Assembly (NCBI GenBank): GCA_022729735.1
Contig: DZAY01000004.1
Coordinates: 1-64,000 of the forward strand
Origin: Helicobacter cetorum
GTDB lineage: Bacteria > Campylobacterota > Campylobacteria > Campylobacterales > DZAY01
Direction: 5' to 3'
DNA: 64,000 bases
The position numbers and the translations under genes are program-made. Below the pieces are notes generated by a model. That model did not search any database, was not told the DNA's origin, and worked only from the letters and a program-made list of their open reading frames with translations. The stretch's first letter is position 1. Each line of letters begins with the position of its first letter. This document shows, piece by piece, positions 26,411-36,228 of this stretch.

Positions 26411-27993
26411 TATTTTGCAAACACTTTGTAATCTATAAATGAAAAAATTGAGTTTTTATACTCTAAATAGTCCAAAAATCCAAAATCGATAGCATCATTT
26501 TCAAACATATCAAGCAGTTTATTAAAGTTACTAATATGCTCTTTTGTTCGTTGAACACTATACTCAATCGCAGTTTTTGTTGTCATTAAGAATGCCCAAT
26601 CACTACTTTGAGCCAAAAGCAATTCTCTCAATAACTGATTCAAAACTCTAATATTATTGAAACTGCTTTCATGATAATGTTTGTTTGCAAGTTCTTGCAT
26701 TTTATCTGCCATGAAGTGTAAATGTCTATATATCCAATCATTTCCACTATTAAGCCACACATCATAATATCCACCATCACCCCATGATGAAGGGTTTGGA
26801 GTAATTACTTGATTTTTATGATTTTGAGCTAAATACTCTGGTGGAGTTAAAACTTTTATCTCTTTATGTTTATCTATTTCTTTAAATAGTTCATATAAAA
26901 AGTCTGGTCCTTCAAACCACCAATGTCCAAATAGTTCTGCATCATATGGAGATAAAACCATAGGAGGTCGCTCTAAAATTGAGCCTAAATATTCAAACTG
27001 TTTCACTCTATTTGAATGGAAATTCTCTGCATGAACTTTTGTTTTAGCTTTTGCAATATCTGGTTGATATGCTTCTTTGTATTCTGTTGTGCCTGTGATT
27101 TTATGATATTTAATACCTGTAAATACTCTAACTCCATCTGGAGAAATATAATTTCTGATATAATCAAACTCTAAATCATAACCAATATCTCTATAAAAAT
27201 CTCTATAATTAAAATCCCCCGGATAACCTTCTTTTGAACTCCAAACCTGTTTTGATGATTCTGGGTCTCTACCAAAAATTGCTACACCTTTTCTTGTATA
27301 AACTGGAGCAAAAACACCATATTTTGGAGTTGGAGTTCCATAAATTAATCCATTTGATTCCATAAAGAAAAATTTAATTCCATTATCATTTAATATCTCA
27401 TCAAGTCCATCATAATATGCACACTCTGGAAGCCAAATTCCACTTGGTGGTTTATTAAAATATCTTTTATGAGTCTCTACAGCAACTTTGATTTGAACTT
27501 CGACAGCTTTTTTATTATCACTTAAAATTGGTAAAAATCCATGAGTTGCTCCACATGTAATAATTTCCAATTTACCCAAATCACTAAAATATCTATATCC
27601 ATTTAAAACATTTGAGTTTAAAAATTCTAAGAAGAAATTTTTTATCGTTTCAAATCTATCTTTGTAATAGTATGCTAAATGTCTAAAATTTTCATCATCT
27701 CTTAATCGAACTATCTCTTTGTCTGATAATTCAATCAGTTTATTTAGATAGTTTAAATACTTTTCAATTAAGATTGTATCATTTAACATTTCTGCTAATG
27801 GAGGAGTGATAGAAATTGTTAATCTAAAATCAATACCTTCATCATTTAACTTTTTTAAATTCATAAGAAGTGGAATATAGCTTTCTGTAATCGCTTCAAA
27901 CAGCCAATGCTCTTCCAAAAAATAGTCAAAATCTGGATGCTTGACAAATGGAAGATGTGAGTGAAGAACAGGTATAAAATATCCTTTATACAT
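26410..27993 (-). CDS. GH57 1,4-alpha-glucan branching-enzyme-like protein
   Basis: GH57 branching enzymes introduce alpha-1,6 links into glycogen-like polymers. The 527-residue protein opens HSHLPFVKHPDFDYFLEEHW, has the nucleophile segment GIWLPECAYYDG near 183-194 and the acid segment SPYDAELFGHWWFEGPDFL near 349-367, followed by the helical DUF1957-type C-terminus. Length matches the bacterial branching subgroup. It abuts the DUF4912 gene, a frequent partner of this family. Confidence 0.85.
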   Translation of the reverse strand: MYKGYFIPVLHSHLPFVKHPDFDYFLEEHWLFEAITESYIPLLMNLKKLNDEGIDFRLTISITPPLAEMLNDTILIEKYLNYLNKLIELSDKEIVRLRDDENFRHLAYYYKDRFETIKNFFLEFLNSNVLNGYRYFSDLGKLEIITCGATHGFLPILSDNKKAVEVQIKVAVETHKRYFNKPPSGIWLPECAYYDGLDEILNDNGIKFFFMESNGLIYGTPTPKYGVFAPVYTRKGVAIFGRDPESSKQVWSSKEGYPGDFNYRDFYRDIGYDLEFDYIRNYISPDGVRVFTGIKYHKITGTTEYKEAYQPDIAKAKTKVHAENFHSNRVKQFEYLGSILERPPMVLSPYDAELFGHWWFEGPDFLYELFKEIDKHKEIKVLTPPEYLAQNHKNQVITPNPSSWGDGGYYDVWLNSGNDWIYRHLHFMADKMQELANKHYHESSFNNIRVLNQLLRELLLAQSSDWAFLMTTKTAIEYSVQRTKEHISNFNKLLDMFENDAIDFGFLDYLEYKNSIFSFIDYKVFAK

Positions 27994-28620
27994 TTAGTTT
28001 CCTTTTATGCTATTTTGACTACTGCCAATCATTTCTGATATTTGGAATTTTTTTAGTAACTCCATCTCTTTTAAAAAACTTTTTGATGATACTGCAATAG
28101 AAAAATGGGTTGATGCTCTAATAACTTCTAACCACTCTTCACTTCTAATCATCCATACCTCATCTTTATCAACTGTTTCTGTGATTAAATCTGATGGTGT
28201 TTTTATCTCTTTTGAGCGAATTAGCTCTACAAAATTGTTATCTTTATCATAAAAACCTATTTTACAGTAGATTCTCTTTGCTGGAGCATAAATTTTTGCA
28301 TAATATTTTCCAATTCTATTATCAATCTTTGCACTGAAAATATCTCGCTCACTTTCACAAATTTTTATCTCTCCATTGAAACTATATGGATTTAATCCAA
28401 ATTTAAGTAGTAACTCTTCTGTAATCTCCCAATAACTAAACAGAGTATTTACATTTACAGCAGTTATAACTATTTTATCTTCAAAATATTGCTCTTTGAT
28501 TGGAAACTCTGAATGTCTTGTATAATTTCTTAATTCTGGTAAAAAAGAATCTATTGTATGTAATTCGCTACTACCTATACTATTTTGACTTGCTTTCAAG
28601 ACCTCTTTCTTATTTATCAT
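27994..28620 (-). CDS. DUF4912 domain protein
   Basis: The 208-residue protein has the DUF4912 core: KIVITAVNVNTLFSYWEITE near 49-68, a strand-rich middle, and IRSEEWLEVIRASTHFSIAV near 156-175. Members are common next to GH57 enzymes and may bind polysaccharide, although the function is not proven. AAGGAGGAATTA precedes the ATG, a strong ribosome site. The 69-base gap to galT is the largest inside the operon and might hold an internal promoter. Confidence 0.8.
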   Translation of the reverse strand: MINKKEVLKASQNSIGSSELHTIDSFLPELRNYTRHSEFPIKEQYFEDKIVITAVNVNTLFSYWEITEELLLKFGLNPYSFNGEIKICESERDIFSAKIDNRIGKYYAKIYAPAKRIYCKIGFYDKDNNFVELIRSKEIKTPSDLITETVDKDEVWMIRSEEWLEVIRASTHFSIAVSSKSFLKEMELLKKFQISEMIGSSQNSIKGN

Positions 28621-28689
28621 TAATTCCTCCTTTGGTCTTTGTATTTATAATTTTACAATCTTTTTAATACAAAACTGTTAAAAAAATAT

Positions 28690-29688
28690 CTATCTATTTT
28701 TTAAAAATTTTGCACTATCTTCTGGTGGAATACTATTTATATAGTAACCACTAAATAGCTCAAATCCAGCCACCATAGAAGTTCGTGGAATAATATCAAT
28801 ATGCCATCTAAAAAACTCTTCTATTTTATGAAAATAGTGAGGATTTTTATGGCTCCTTTTTGGTGGAGCTGTAATTATTCCAATATTTAAACTTGGATCA
28901 GATAAAGCTATATCTAATTTTTTCATAATAATTTTGAAAATAGAGCTAAGCTCTCGTAATAAAGCATCATCTATTCCTTCAAAATTACTACTTTGAAACT
29001 TTGGCACAATCCTTAACTCAAATGAAAAAAATGATGCAAATGGTGCATATACAATAAAATGCTCACTCTCTAAAACAACTCTTTTTCCCTCTTTTTTTTC
29101 AAAATCTATCTCATCATTCAATAAATTTCGCTCATATTCATTAAAGTAATCTCTGCACTGATTTATTTCTGTATCGATATTTTTTGGAATAATTGGAGTT
29201 GCTATTATTTGAGAGTGTGAATGGCTAATTGTAGCTCCAGCATGTTTTTTATGATTTTTAAAAGCTTGAACATAAGCTATTCTATCATCCTTTGTTAAAT
29301 CTTTAATTCTTAAACTAATAGAGTTAAAAATTAAAAAAAACTCATCAGCTTCAAAATTCATAATATTTCTATTTGGATTTGGAGTATCAATGACAACTTC
29401 GTGAGCTCCAAAACCTCCAATCTTTGAAGCAACTCCACAACCATCTCTTTTAGGTTCATTTTCAATTGATACAGCACGAAACTTATTTGGAACGACTCTT
29501 ACTTTCCAAGGCTCACCAACTTTTAGTATCTCTTTTGGAGTTAAATATTCTCTTCCAGCTTCAAAAGGTGAGCTTTCAATATCTTTTTCAAATATGCTAT
29601 TCATTTGAAAATATGTTGGTCTATTAGCCCTCTCCCTTGCTATTATAACCCAATTATCTTTGAGTCTTGAATATCTAAATTCAGACAA
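28690..29688 (-). CDS. galT: Galactose-1-phosphate uridylyltransferase-like (HIT superfamily)
   Basis: GalT transfers a nucleotidyl group between hexose-1-phosphates through a histidine intermediate. The 332-residue protein has RVVPNKFRAVS near 62, the FGAHEVVIDTPNPN segment near 90-103 and the active site HAGATISHSHSQIIATPIIP near 149-168. The usual H-P-H-x-Q is H-S-H-S-Q here. No galactokinase or epimerase is nearby, so a role in glucose-1-phosphate or ADP-glucose turnover is possible. TTG at 29688 with AGGAGG upstream is the start; it overlaps the preceding GH57 gene. Confidence 0.82.
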   Translation of the reverse strand: MSEFRYSRLKDNWVIIARERANRPTYFQMNSIFEKDIESSPFEAGREYLTPKEILKVGEPWKVRVVPNKFRAVSIENEPKRDGCGVASKIGGFGAHEVVIDTPNPNRNIMNFEADEFFLIFNSISLRIKDLTKDDRIAYVQAFKNHKKHAGATISHSHSQIIATPIIPKNIDTEINQCRDYFNEYERNLLNDEIDFEKKEGKRVVLESEHFIVYAPFASFFSFELRIVPKFQSSNFEGIDDALLRELSSIFKIIMKKLDIALSDPSLNIGIITAPPKRSHKNPHYFHKIEEFFRWHIDIIPRTSMVAGFELFSGYYINSIPPEDSAKFLKNR

Positions 29689-31639
29689 GATAACCTCCTA
29701 TATTAATAGCTCCATCTACCTTTTTGACACTAAATTTAAATCCGATACTAATTCCTTGAACTGTTCTATCAAACCCATTTTCACTTTTGCTAATAGTCTC
29801 TATTTTTCCAATAAAAACTTTATTGGCAACAGCTTTAAAGATAAAATCTACACTCTTTTTGGTGTATGGGTCTTTTATCTCCAATCTATCAATATTGCTA
29901 AACTCCAAAGTAGATACAATTTTTTCACCATTAATCAAAAGTAAATCATAAATCGCAAAGTGTAAATTAAACTCTACACAATAATCTTTTTCTATCTCTT
30001 CATTAACTAAAACTTTGAAATTCAACACACTATCTTTTAGCCAAAACTCCTTTTGTATAGATTGGTTTTCTAAATGGATTTTTTTACCACTTTTAATTAT
30101 ACTAAAACCACTCTCAATTGGTAAATTTCCACCCAAAAAGTTATCAATATCTAAATCTCTATCTACTAAATGGTCGATGAATGAATATTTTTCATACTCA
30201 TCATATTTAATTAATTTTTTTAACTCTTCAATATTTTTTGGCATATTTTGATGATGAATTGTAGCTACATTGCTATCAATTGGATTAATATCTTCTATAT
30301 GCTCAACTATTTTTTTATGATAGAGCTCTTTTTTTCTACTAATTGTATTTTGAAGATTAAATGAGCAATCTCTAATATCAAATTCAATTAAGCTACCTAA
30401 TTTTTCTTCAAAAATAGTAATTAGTTTATCATTTGATATTTTAGCTTCCAATACTCCATCTAAATTAAAATCATCAATTATAAATTCCGAACTCTCCAAT
30501 ATATTTTCGCAATCTATAATATATCTATAAGCATTATCTCTTAAATTTGGTAGATAAAGCCCTCCAAAAACACCATGCCATAACACATCATTTGTTTGAC
30601 TTCTATATAATTTATCTTCAAAAACTCTTGTGTGTTTTGCATCTTTTTTATATTTTGAAAGTTCCAAAAATCGCTTTTGAATATGATTACTTTGTGGATA
30701 TTTAACCAAAAAGTTTTTCCAAATACTACCTTTTAAAAATTTGTTTTCTAAATTATGTTCTTCTAAAAGTTTCATATCACTTTCATACTCAACACCACTC
30801 TCATAATCCAAACTCCATTCACCCATTTCAAAATATGAAACAGTTGGTAGATATGCAATCCCTTTTGGTTTATGATTTTCAACATATTCATAAAAGTGTT
30901 GGCTTTGCACTTTTGTATGATGTGTTAAAAATTCAAAAAAAGCTCTAAGCCAACCATTTTCATAAACATGATGATAAGTTGTTGGCCAAATTCCAAACTT
31001 TTCACCATCATCAAATAGAATTAAAGCATCATTATCACTTTTACTATTAAAATAGTTACTAATATTTTCTATACTATCAAATGGGATTTTATATCTAAGC
31101 TCTTTATCAATTGGAAATATTTTAATAGATTCTCCCCCACTTTCACTTAAATAGTATCCATGTAAGCTATCTTTTTTAAATCCACTACATAAAAAGTGGT
31201 AATCATCTACAATTACATACTCAATTCCAGCTTCTTTTATGTCAGCAATTATAGAATCATCCCAAACTCGCTCCGTAAGCCATAAACCTTTTGGTTTTTG
31301 ATTGAAATGTTTTTTTATAAAACTATTTAGTTTTTTAATTTGCCCAACTCTATCATCTTTTGGAATAGATGCCAAAATCGGCTCATAATATCCACCACTA
31401 AAAAACTCTATACTATTATTAGCACTTGCTTCTTGCATATAACCAAATAGCTCTGGTGATTTATCTTTTATATATTCCAATAACCATCCACTATAATGGA
31501 CAGCAACTTTTATATCTCTATAATCCCTTAATAGTTTAAAAAATGGTTTATATGATTTCTCAATCGCTTCATCCACAACTTCGCTAAAATTATCCACAGG
31601 TTGGTGGCAATGAATTCCAAATAAAAATGATATGCTCAT
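29681..31639 (-). CDS. GH57 4-alpha-glucanotransferase-like protein
   Basis: These enzymes shuffle or cut alpha-1,4-glucan chains. The 652-residue protein begins SISFLFGIHCHQPVDNFSEV, has the nucleophile region PKGLWLTERVWDDSIIADI near 116-134 and ILFDDGEKFGIWPTTY near 206-221. The last 250 residues form the beta-rich DUF1926-like domain (HLENQSIQKEFWLKDSVLN). The ATG at 31639, with AGGAG upstream, is preferred over GTG/ATG positions further out. It overlaps galT. Confidence 0.85.
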   Translation of the reverse strand: MSISFLFGIHCHQPVDNFSEVVDEAIEKSYKPFFKLLRDYRDIKVAVHYSGWLLEYIKDKSPELFGYMQEASANNSIEFFSGGYYEPILASIPKDDRVGQIKKLNSFIKKHFNQKPKGLWLTERVWDDSIIADIKEAGIEYVIVDDYHFLCSGFKKDSLHGYYLSESGGESIKIFPIDKELRYKIPFDSIENISNYFNSKSDNDALILFDDGEKFGIWPTTYHHVYENGWLRAFFEFLTHHTKVQSQHFYEYVENHKPKGIAYLPTVSYFEMGEWSLDYESGVEYESDMKLLEEHNLENKFLKGSIWKNFLVKYPQSNHIQKRFLELSKYKKDAKHTRVFEDKLYRSQTNDVLWHGVFGGLYLPNLRDNAYRYIIDCENILESSEFIIDDFNLDGVLEAKISNDKLITIFEEKLGSLIEFDIRDCSFNLQNTISRKKELYHKKIVEHIEDINPIDSNVATIHHQNMPKNIEELKKLIKYDEYEKYSFIDHLVDRDLDIDNFLGGNLPIESGFSIIKSGKKIHLENQSIQKEFWLKDSVLNFKVLVNEEIEKDYCVEFNLHFAIYDLLLINGEKIVSTLEFSNIDRLEIKDPYTKKSVDFIFKAVANKVFIGKIETISKSENGFDRTVQGISIGFKFSVKKVDGAINIGGYLV

Positions 31640-31647
31640 CTCTTCTC

Positions 31648-33729
31648 CTATATAAACCAATTTTGTAAAAATTGGCTCTCTAAATTTATTTCTATTTCCG
31701 AATAGATTGGGTATCTCTCTACTATTGCACCATCTTTATGCAACTCAAACACAACATTAAACTTCTTTTCAGCACTTAAAAATAGATTTCTAACTATTTT
31801 TATTTCTAAAATATCTTTGATTGCATATTTTATATCTTTTGAAGTAACTTGATTATCTGCTAATATTGGAATTAAAACTTCTAAACCTTTTGAAGATATG
31901 AGATTTATTTTCAGAGTAAAACCCTTATTTATAATCTCTATCAATCGACCTTCTAATGCAAAATAGATACTGTCTTCATCATATCCATAGTGAAGTGAGG
32001 AAAATATAAATCCACTTGAATCCATACTTGAACTATCTTTTAAATTTATAAATCCACTTCCAAGCCACTCAAAAAAGTTTGAATATCGCCCATCAATTAG
32101 TGGAGTTATGAAATTTTTTGGCTCTCTATTTACAATTTTTTGAGTTTTTGTAACAATTGGGTCAAATAGATATGGTGGAGCCTCTAAGTTTGCTATTGTG
32201 TAGATATTTATTAGATGCTTTCTAAATAGATAGTCAAAATCTTCTGCTAATGGTGTAAAATGGTCATCTCCATACCACCAAAACCAATCACTACCTTCTG
32301 CAACTAATAGCTCTTTTTTGATTTTTGCTAACTGCTCATTTGAAAAAATTGCCAAGTTTTCATCTACAAATTTTTTAGTTTTTGATAACAGTTCCCAAGC
32401 TCTATTTTTTTGCTCTTGTCCAATCCAAGTAGAAAATGTTCCATATATCCAGCTTCCAGCCTTAATAGTTCCAATCTCACTTTCTAAATTATCATCCACA
32501 AACATCTCATCTAATGTAGTTAATTCACACCACGGAAGTGAATTTAACTGACTATAAAGCTCTATAAAAAAATCTTTAGCATTATTTGGATAATACTCCC
32601 AAGCATTTTCACCATCTAAAAATATAAATAGATTTGGAGCAATACTTAAACTATCATAAATGGATTTTAGTCTATTTATAAAGTCAGCTACTGCTTCTTT
32701 TGCTGATAAATTCGAGTATGTAAAACCTATTAAATCACTAAGCCGTTTATTTCTAAATGCCATTTTAATGGAGTGATTATCTTTTTTAAATAGATATTTT
32801 TTGTATAAATTTAGCTCACTTCTGCCAAGACTTTTGTAAATAATATCTTCATCTGTGCATACCCATTTAACTCCAGCTTTTGATAACTCAACTAATGTTT
32901 GCTCACTAACTGAACCTTCCGATGGCCAAAAACCTGTTGGATTTCTATCAAATATCCACTTATAATACTCAATTCCAGACCTAATTTGCTCTAAGGCATC
33001 TAACTCAAAATGGTAAAAAAAGTTTGGCATTTTGGTTTGAATATCAGCTTCTAATGCGGACTCTTTATTTAATAATAGAGGCAAAATTGGATGATAAAAA
33101 GGTGTTGTTGATACTGATATTAGATTTTGTTCAAGCAGAGTTTTGTAATATGGCAAAATTGTGCCAATAAATGAGTGCAACTCTACAAAAAGTGTAGTTT
33201 TATCATCTTGTGAAAATCCACTACCTTTTTCTAAAAGTTCTTTTACTACTCTATTGTTTTCTCGTAAATATGTCCCACACCAAGAGAGTATAAAAAGAAC
33301 CTCTAAATCTAATAGTTCATCATAATTTAATGCTTTTGCAAACTCTTCTAAATCTTTAAAACTTTCTCTTTTGTGATAAAGCTCACTGTATCTATATAGT
33401 GGTTCTATCATATTTTTATAATTGGAGTCAAAAAGTCGTTTTGCAAGTAATACTCTATCTTTTTCATCTAATACTAATACATCTTTTTTAATGAGAGTTA
33501 GCAATGTATCATTTACACTAAAATTTTCATACTCTTTTAGTTGTAGCATTAATGATGGAACAAGGTTAAAAGTAACCTTTGCTCCACAAATTTGTGCAAA
33601 ATATGGCATCTCATAATAGTCTTTAATAGCATGTAGAAATACCCATGGCATTACATATTTATCATTTAAATCATCTTTATAATATGGTTGATGCATGTGC
33701 CATAAAAAGGCTAATTTAAGTTTTTTCAT
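31648..33729 (-). CDS. GH57 amylopullulanase/alpha-amylase-like protein
   Basis: The 693-residue protein begins KLAFLWHMHQPYYKDDLN and VTFNLVPSLMLQL, typical of the amylopullulanase-like GH57 branch that cuts alpha-1,4 and sometimes alpha-1,6 links. The nucleophile segment is TGFWPSEGSVSEQTLV near 265-280; LFIFLDGENAWEYYPNNAKD near 369-388 contains a further acidic site. No signal peptide is visible, so it probably acts on cytoplasmic glucan. The ATG overlaps the previous stop as ATGA. Confidence 0.85.
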   Translation of the reverse strand: MKKLKLAFLWHMHQPYYKDDLNDKYVMPWVFLHAIKDYYEMPYFAQICGAKVTFNLVPSLMLQLKEYENFSVNDTLLTLIKKDVLVLDEKDRVLLAKRLFDSNYKNMIEPLYRYSELYHKRESFKDLEEFAKALNYDELLDLEVLFILSWCGTYLRENNRVVKELLEKGSGFSQDDKTTLFVELHSFIGTILPYYKTLLEQNLISVSTTPFYHPILPLLLNKESALEADIQTKMPNFFYHFELDALEQIRSGIEYYKWIFDRNPTGFWPSEGSVSEQTLVELSKAGVKWVCTDEDIIYKSLGRSELNLYKKYLFKKDNHSIKMAFRNKRLSDLIGFTYSNLSAKEAVADFINRLKSIYDSLSIAPNLFIFLDGENAWEYYPNNAKDFFIELYSQLNSLPWCELTTLDEMFVDDNLESEIGTIKAGSWIYGTFSTWIGQEQKNRAWELLSKTKKFVDENLAIFSNEQLAKIKKELLVAEGSDWFWWYGDDHFTPLAEDFDYLFRKHLINIYTIANLEAPPYLFDPIVTKTQKIVNREPKNFITPLIDGRYSNFFEWLGSGFINLKDSSSMDSSGFIFSSLHYGYDEDSIYFALEGRLIEIINKGFTLKINLISSKGLEVLIPILADNQVTSKDIKYAIKDILEIKIVRNLFLSAEKKFNVVFELHKDGAIVERYPIYSEIEINLESQFLQNWFI

Positions 33730-36227
33730 TCCTCACTTATCCAATGTTTAATTTTCTCTACAAATTCCAATTTTAATGTTTCGCCACTCTCTTTTGTAGC
33801 TGTTTGAACTGATAAATGGAGTGAATCATCATGTTGGTCTGGTATCATTAAAATCCATGATTTATCATCAAGTGAAATTTTAACACCATCTACAAATGAT
33901 GCTTCTTTACCAACACTTGCTTCCATAAATTTTCGCATCATCTTGCCTTTATATGCACTAGGACATGTTACATTACTATTTTCATAAAAAAACTCTGGAA
34001 TAGTTTTTAGAATATCTGAAATTGTTGTATCTGTTTTTGCTAACATCTCTACAATTTTCACACTTGCAAAGAGAGCATCATTACTTAAACTAAAGTTTGT
34101 AAATGTGAAATTACCTTCTACATTTGCAACTAAAGCATAATTCCTCATCTTAGATGCACTCATACCAGAAATTTTTGCTCTCTCAATTACAATATTTTTA
34201 AATGAGCTATCAAGCACATCTGGAGCCCAAACAGGAAGTAAAACTTTTGTATCTTTTGGAGCAACTTTATCAAATAGTGATAATACCACCAAAAGTGTTA
34301 TATGTGTGTCTAAAATCTCACCACTATTTGCAATCAATTGAACTCTTTGTCCATTTGGATATATCATAAATCCAGCATCTAAAGTTAAAGTTTGAACAAT
34401 TTTTGATACATCTTCTTGTGATTTTTCTATAACTTTTGTAATGTTGTGAAGTTTTTTAGTATCTGCATAAGCACTTAAAACAATGTTTTCAATTCCCAAA
34501 ATATTTAAAATTCGTGGATAAACATCTGCTGTTGAACCATGCATTATATCTACAACAATTTTTGGTTTTTTATTTGTAATTACATCTTTGTCAAGTTGTG
34601 ATATAAAATCATTTACATACTCTTCTCTAATATCATCAACTGCCAAAATTTCACCAATCTCATTGAAATTAACTCTCCTAAAGCTCTCTCTAAAAAATAC
34701 TCTTTCACAATTTTTTTCACTATTTGTATCAATTGGTAGAGCATTATCGTTATAAAATAGAATTTCCGTATTCATAGGATTATTAATTGATTGTCTAAAA
34801 TGGACACCTGCTGAAATATTTTTATTTTTAGTTAATGAGTACCGCATAATATTTGATGGACAAACTCTTAAATCAATTACATTAATTCCAGCACTCATCA
34901 ATCCTGCAAAAAATGCTCGCTTTAACATTCTTGAAGTTTTGTGATAATCTCTTGATAAATATACTGTTGAGTGTGCTGGTAACATAGAACCAAAAGCTTC
35001 TGCAAGTTTGATACTTAGCTCACAACTAAGCTCAACATTTGTTCTTCCACTAACAACTCCACCATTAAAAATTGAGCTTTTATATTTATCACCCCAAACA
35101 ACACTATTACTTAAAATAGCACCCTCTTCTATCTCTTTGTTTGGCCAAATTGTTACATCTTTTTCTACACTTACTAAATTTTCAATTACACACTTTTCAG
35201 CTATTACTGCACCTTGCTTGATTTTTACTTTTCTACCAAGTCTATTATCATTGCAAATAACTGCTAAATTTAGTGAATTTTTTTCGCCAATTTCTACTCT
35301 ATCCCATAAAATTGAACTCTCTAATTCGCTCTTTTTACCAATGACAACATCATTTCCAACAACACAATTAATAAGAGTTACACCTTTGCCAATAGTTACA
35401 TTTTTGCCAAGTAGCACATTTCCTTCAACTTCTAAATCTTCTGGTAACTCCATATTTTCATCTGCTAAATATAGTGTGCCATTTGATTTTTTAACTTCAA
35501 ATCCACCAATTTTTAATCTTACAACACCATTTAAAATATCTTCAAACACATCTCTATAACTTTTTGGATTTCCGACATCTCTCCAATAGCCTTTTAAGTT
35601 TTTACCCCAAAGTGGAATACCTTCTCTCATAATCAAAGGGAACAGCTCTTTTGCAAAATCAAATGCTCCACTATCTAGAATATAGTTTAATATTTCTGGC
35701 TCAATTATATAAATTCCCGTATTTATAGTATCTGAAAATACTTCACCCCAACTTGGTTTTTCTAAAAATTTTTGAATTCTTCCATCAGCTCCTGCAATTA
35801 CAACTCCAAATTGCAATGGGTCACTAACTGAAGTAAGTCCGATTGTAAGTTTTGAACTCTTTTGAGCATGAAAATCAATTAACTCTTGAAAATTAAAATC
35901 TGTAATTAAATCACCACTTACAATAATAAAGCTCTCATCTAAGAACTCTTTTGCCTTTTTTACAGCTCCAGCTGTGCCATAATCATCATCTGGAACTACA
36001 TAATTTATCTTTACACCAAACTCACTTCCATCTCCAAAATGGCTTTTTATAACTTCTGGCATATAGTATAGTAATACAACCATCTCTTTTATTCCAATAT
36101 CTCTTAGACTCTCTAAGACATGTTGCATCATTGGCTTGTTTAACACTGGTAACATAGGTTTTGGAATAGAGTTTGTTAATGGTTGTATTCTTGTTCCAAA
36201 ACCACCTGCCATAATCACTGCTTTCAT
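33726..36227 (-). CDS. Fused sugar-nucleotidyltransferase / phosphomannomutase-like protein
   Basis: The 833-residue protein has an N-terminal nucleotidyltransferase (MKAVIMAGGFGTRIQPLT, then GAVKKAKEFL and an aspartate in SGDLITDF), a left-handed hexapeptide helix near 250-370, and a C-terminal phosphohexomutase (about 375-833). The mutase phosphoserine loop, normally TASHNP, reads VHFRQSINNPMNT, as in related fused proteins. It may interconvert hexose-phosphates and make NDP-sugar. The ATG at 36227 follows AGGAG; a longer frame start at 36269 lies inside the preceding gene. Confidence 0.82.
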   Translation of the reverse strand: MKAVIMAGGFGTRIQPLTNSIPKPMLPVLNKPMMQHVLESLRDIGIKEMVVLLYYMPEVIKSHFGDGSEFGVKINYVVPDDDYGTAGAVKKAKEFLDESFIIVSGDLITDFNFQELIDFHAQKSSKLTIGLTSVSDPLQFGVVIAGADGRIQKFLEKPSWGEVFSDTINTGIYIIEPEILNYILDSGAFDFAKELFPLIMREGIPLWGKNLKGYWRDVGNPKSYRDVFEDILNGVVRLKIGGFEVKKSNGTLYLADENMELPEDLEVEGNVLLGKNVTIGKGVTLINCVVGNDVVIGKKSELESSILWDRVEIGEKNSLNLAVICNDNRLGRKVKIKQGAVIAEKCVIENLVSVEKDVTIWPNKEIEEGAILSNSVVWGDKYKSSIFNGGVVSGRTNVELSCELSIKLAEAFGSMLPAHSTVYLSRDYHKTSRMLKRAFFAGLMSAGINVIDLRVCPSNIMRYSLTKNKNISAGVHFRQSINNPMNTEILFYNDNALPIDTNSEKNCERVFFRESFRRVNFNEIGEILAVDDIREEYVNDFISQLDKDVITNKKPKIVVDIMHGSTADVYPRILNILGIENIVLSAYADTKKLHNITKVIEKSQEDVSKIVQTLTLDAGFMIYPNGQRVQLIANSGEILDTHITLLVVLSLFDKVAPKDTKVLLPVWAPDVLDSSFKNIVIERAKISGMSASKMRNYALVANVEGNFTFTNFSLSNDALFASVKIVEMLAKTDTTISDILKTIPEFFYENSNVTCPSAYKGKMMRKFMEASVGKEASFVDGVKISLDDKSWILMIPDQHDDSLHLSVQTATKESGETLKLEFVEKIKHWISEE

Positions 36228-36228
36228 T

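Noticed and set aside
35008-35559. Open frame of 183 codons on the plus strand
   Set aside because: It lies fully antisense to the fused nucleotidyltransferase/mutase gene, is Ser/Thr/Leu/Pro-rich as antisense frames are, and has no ribosome site.
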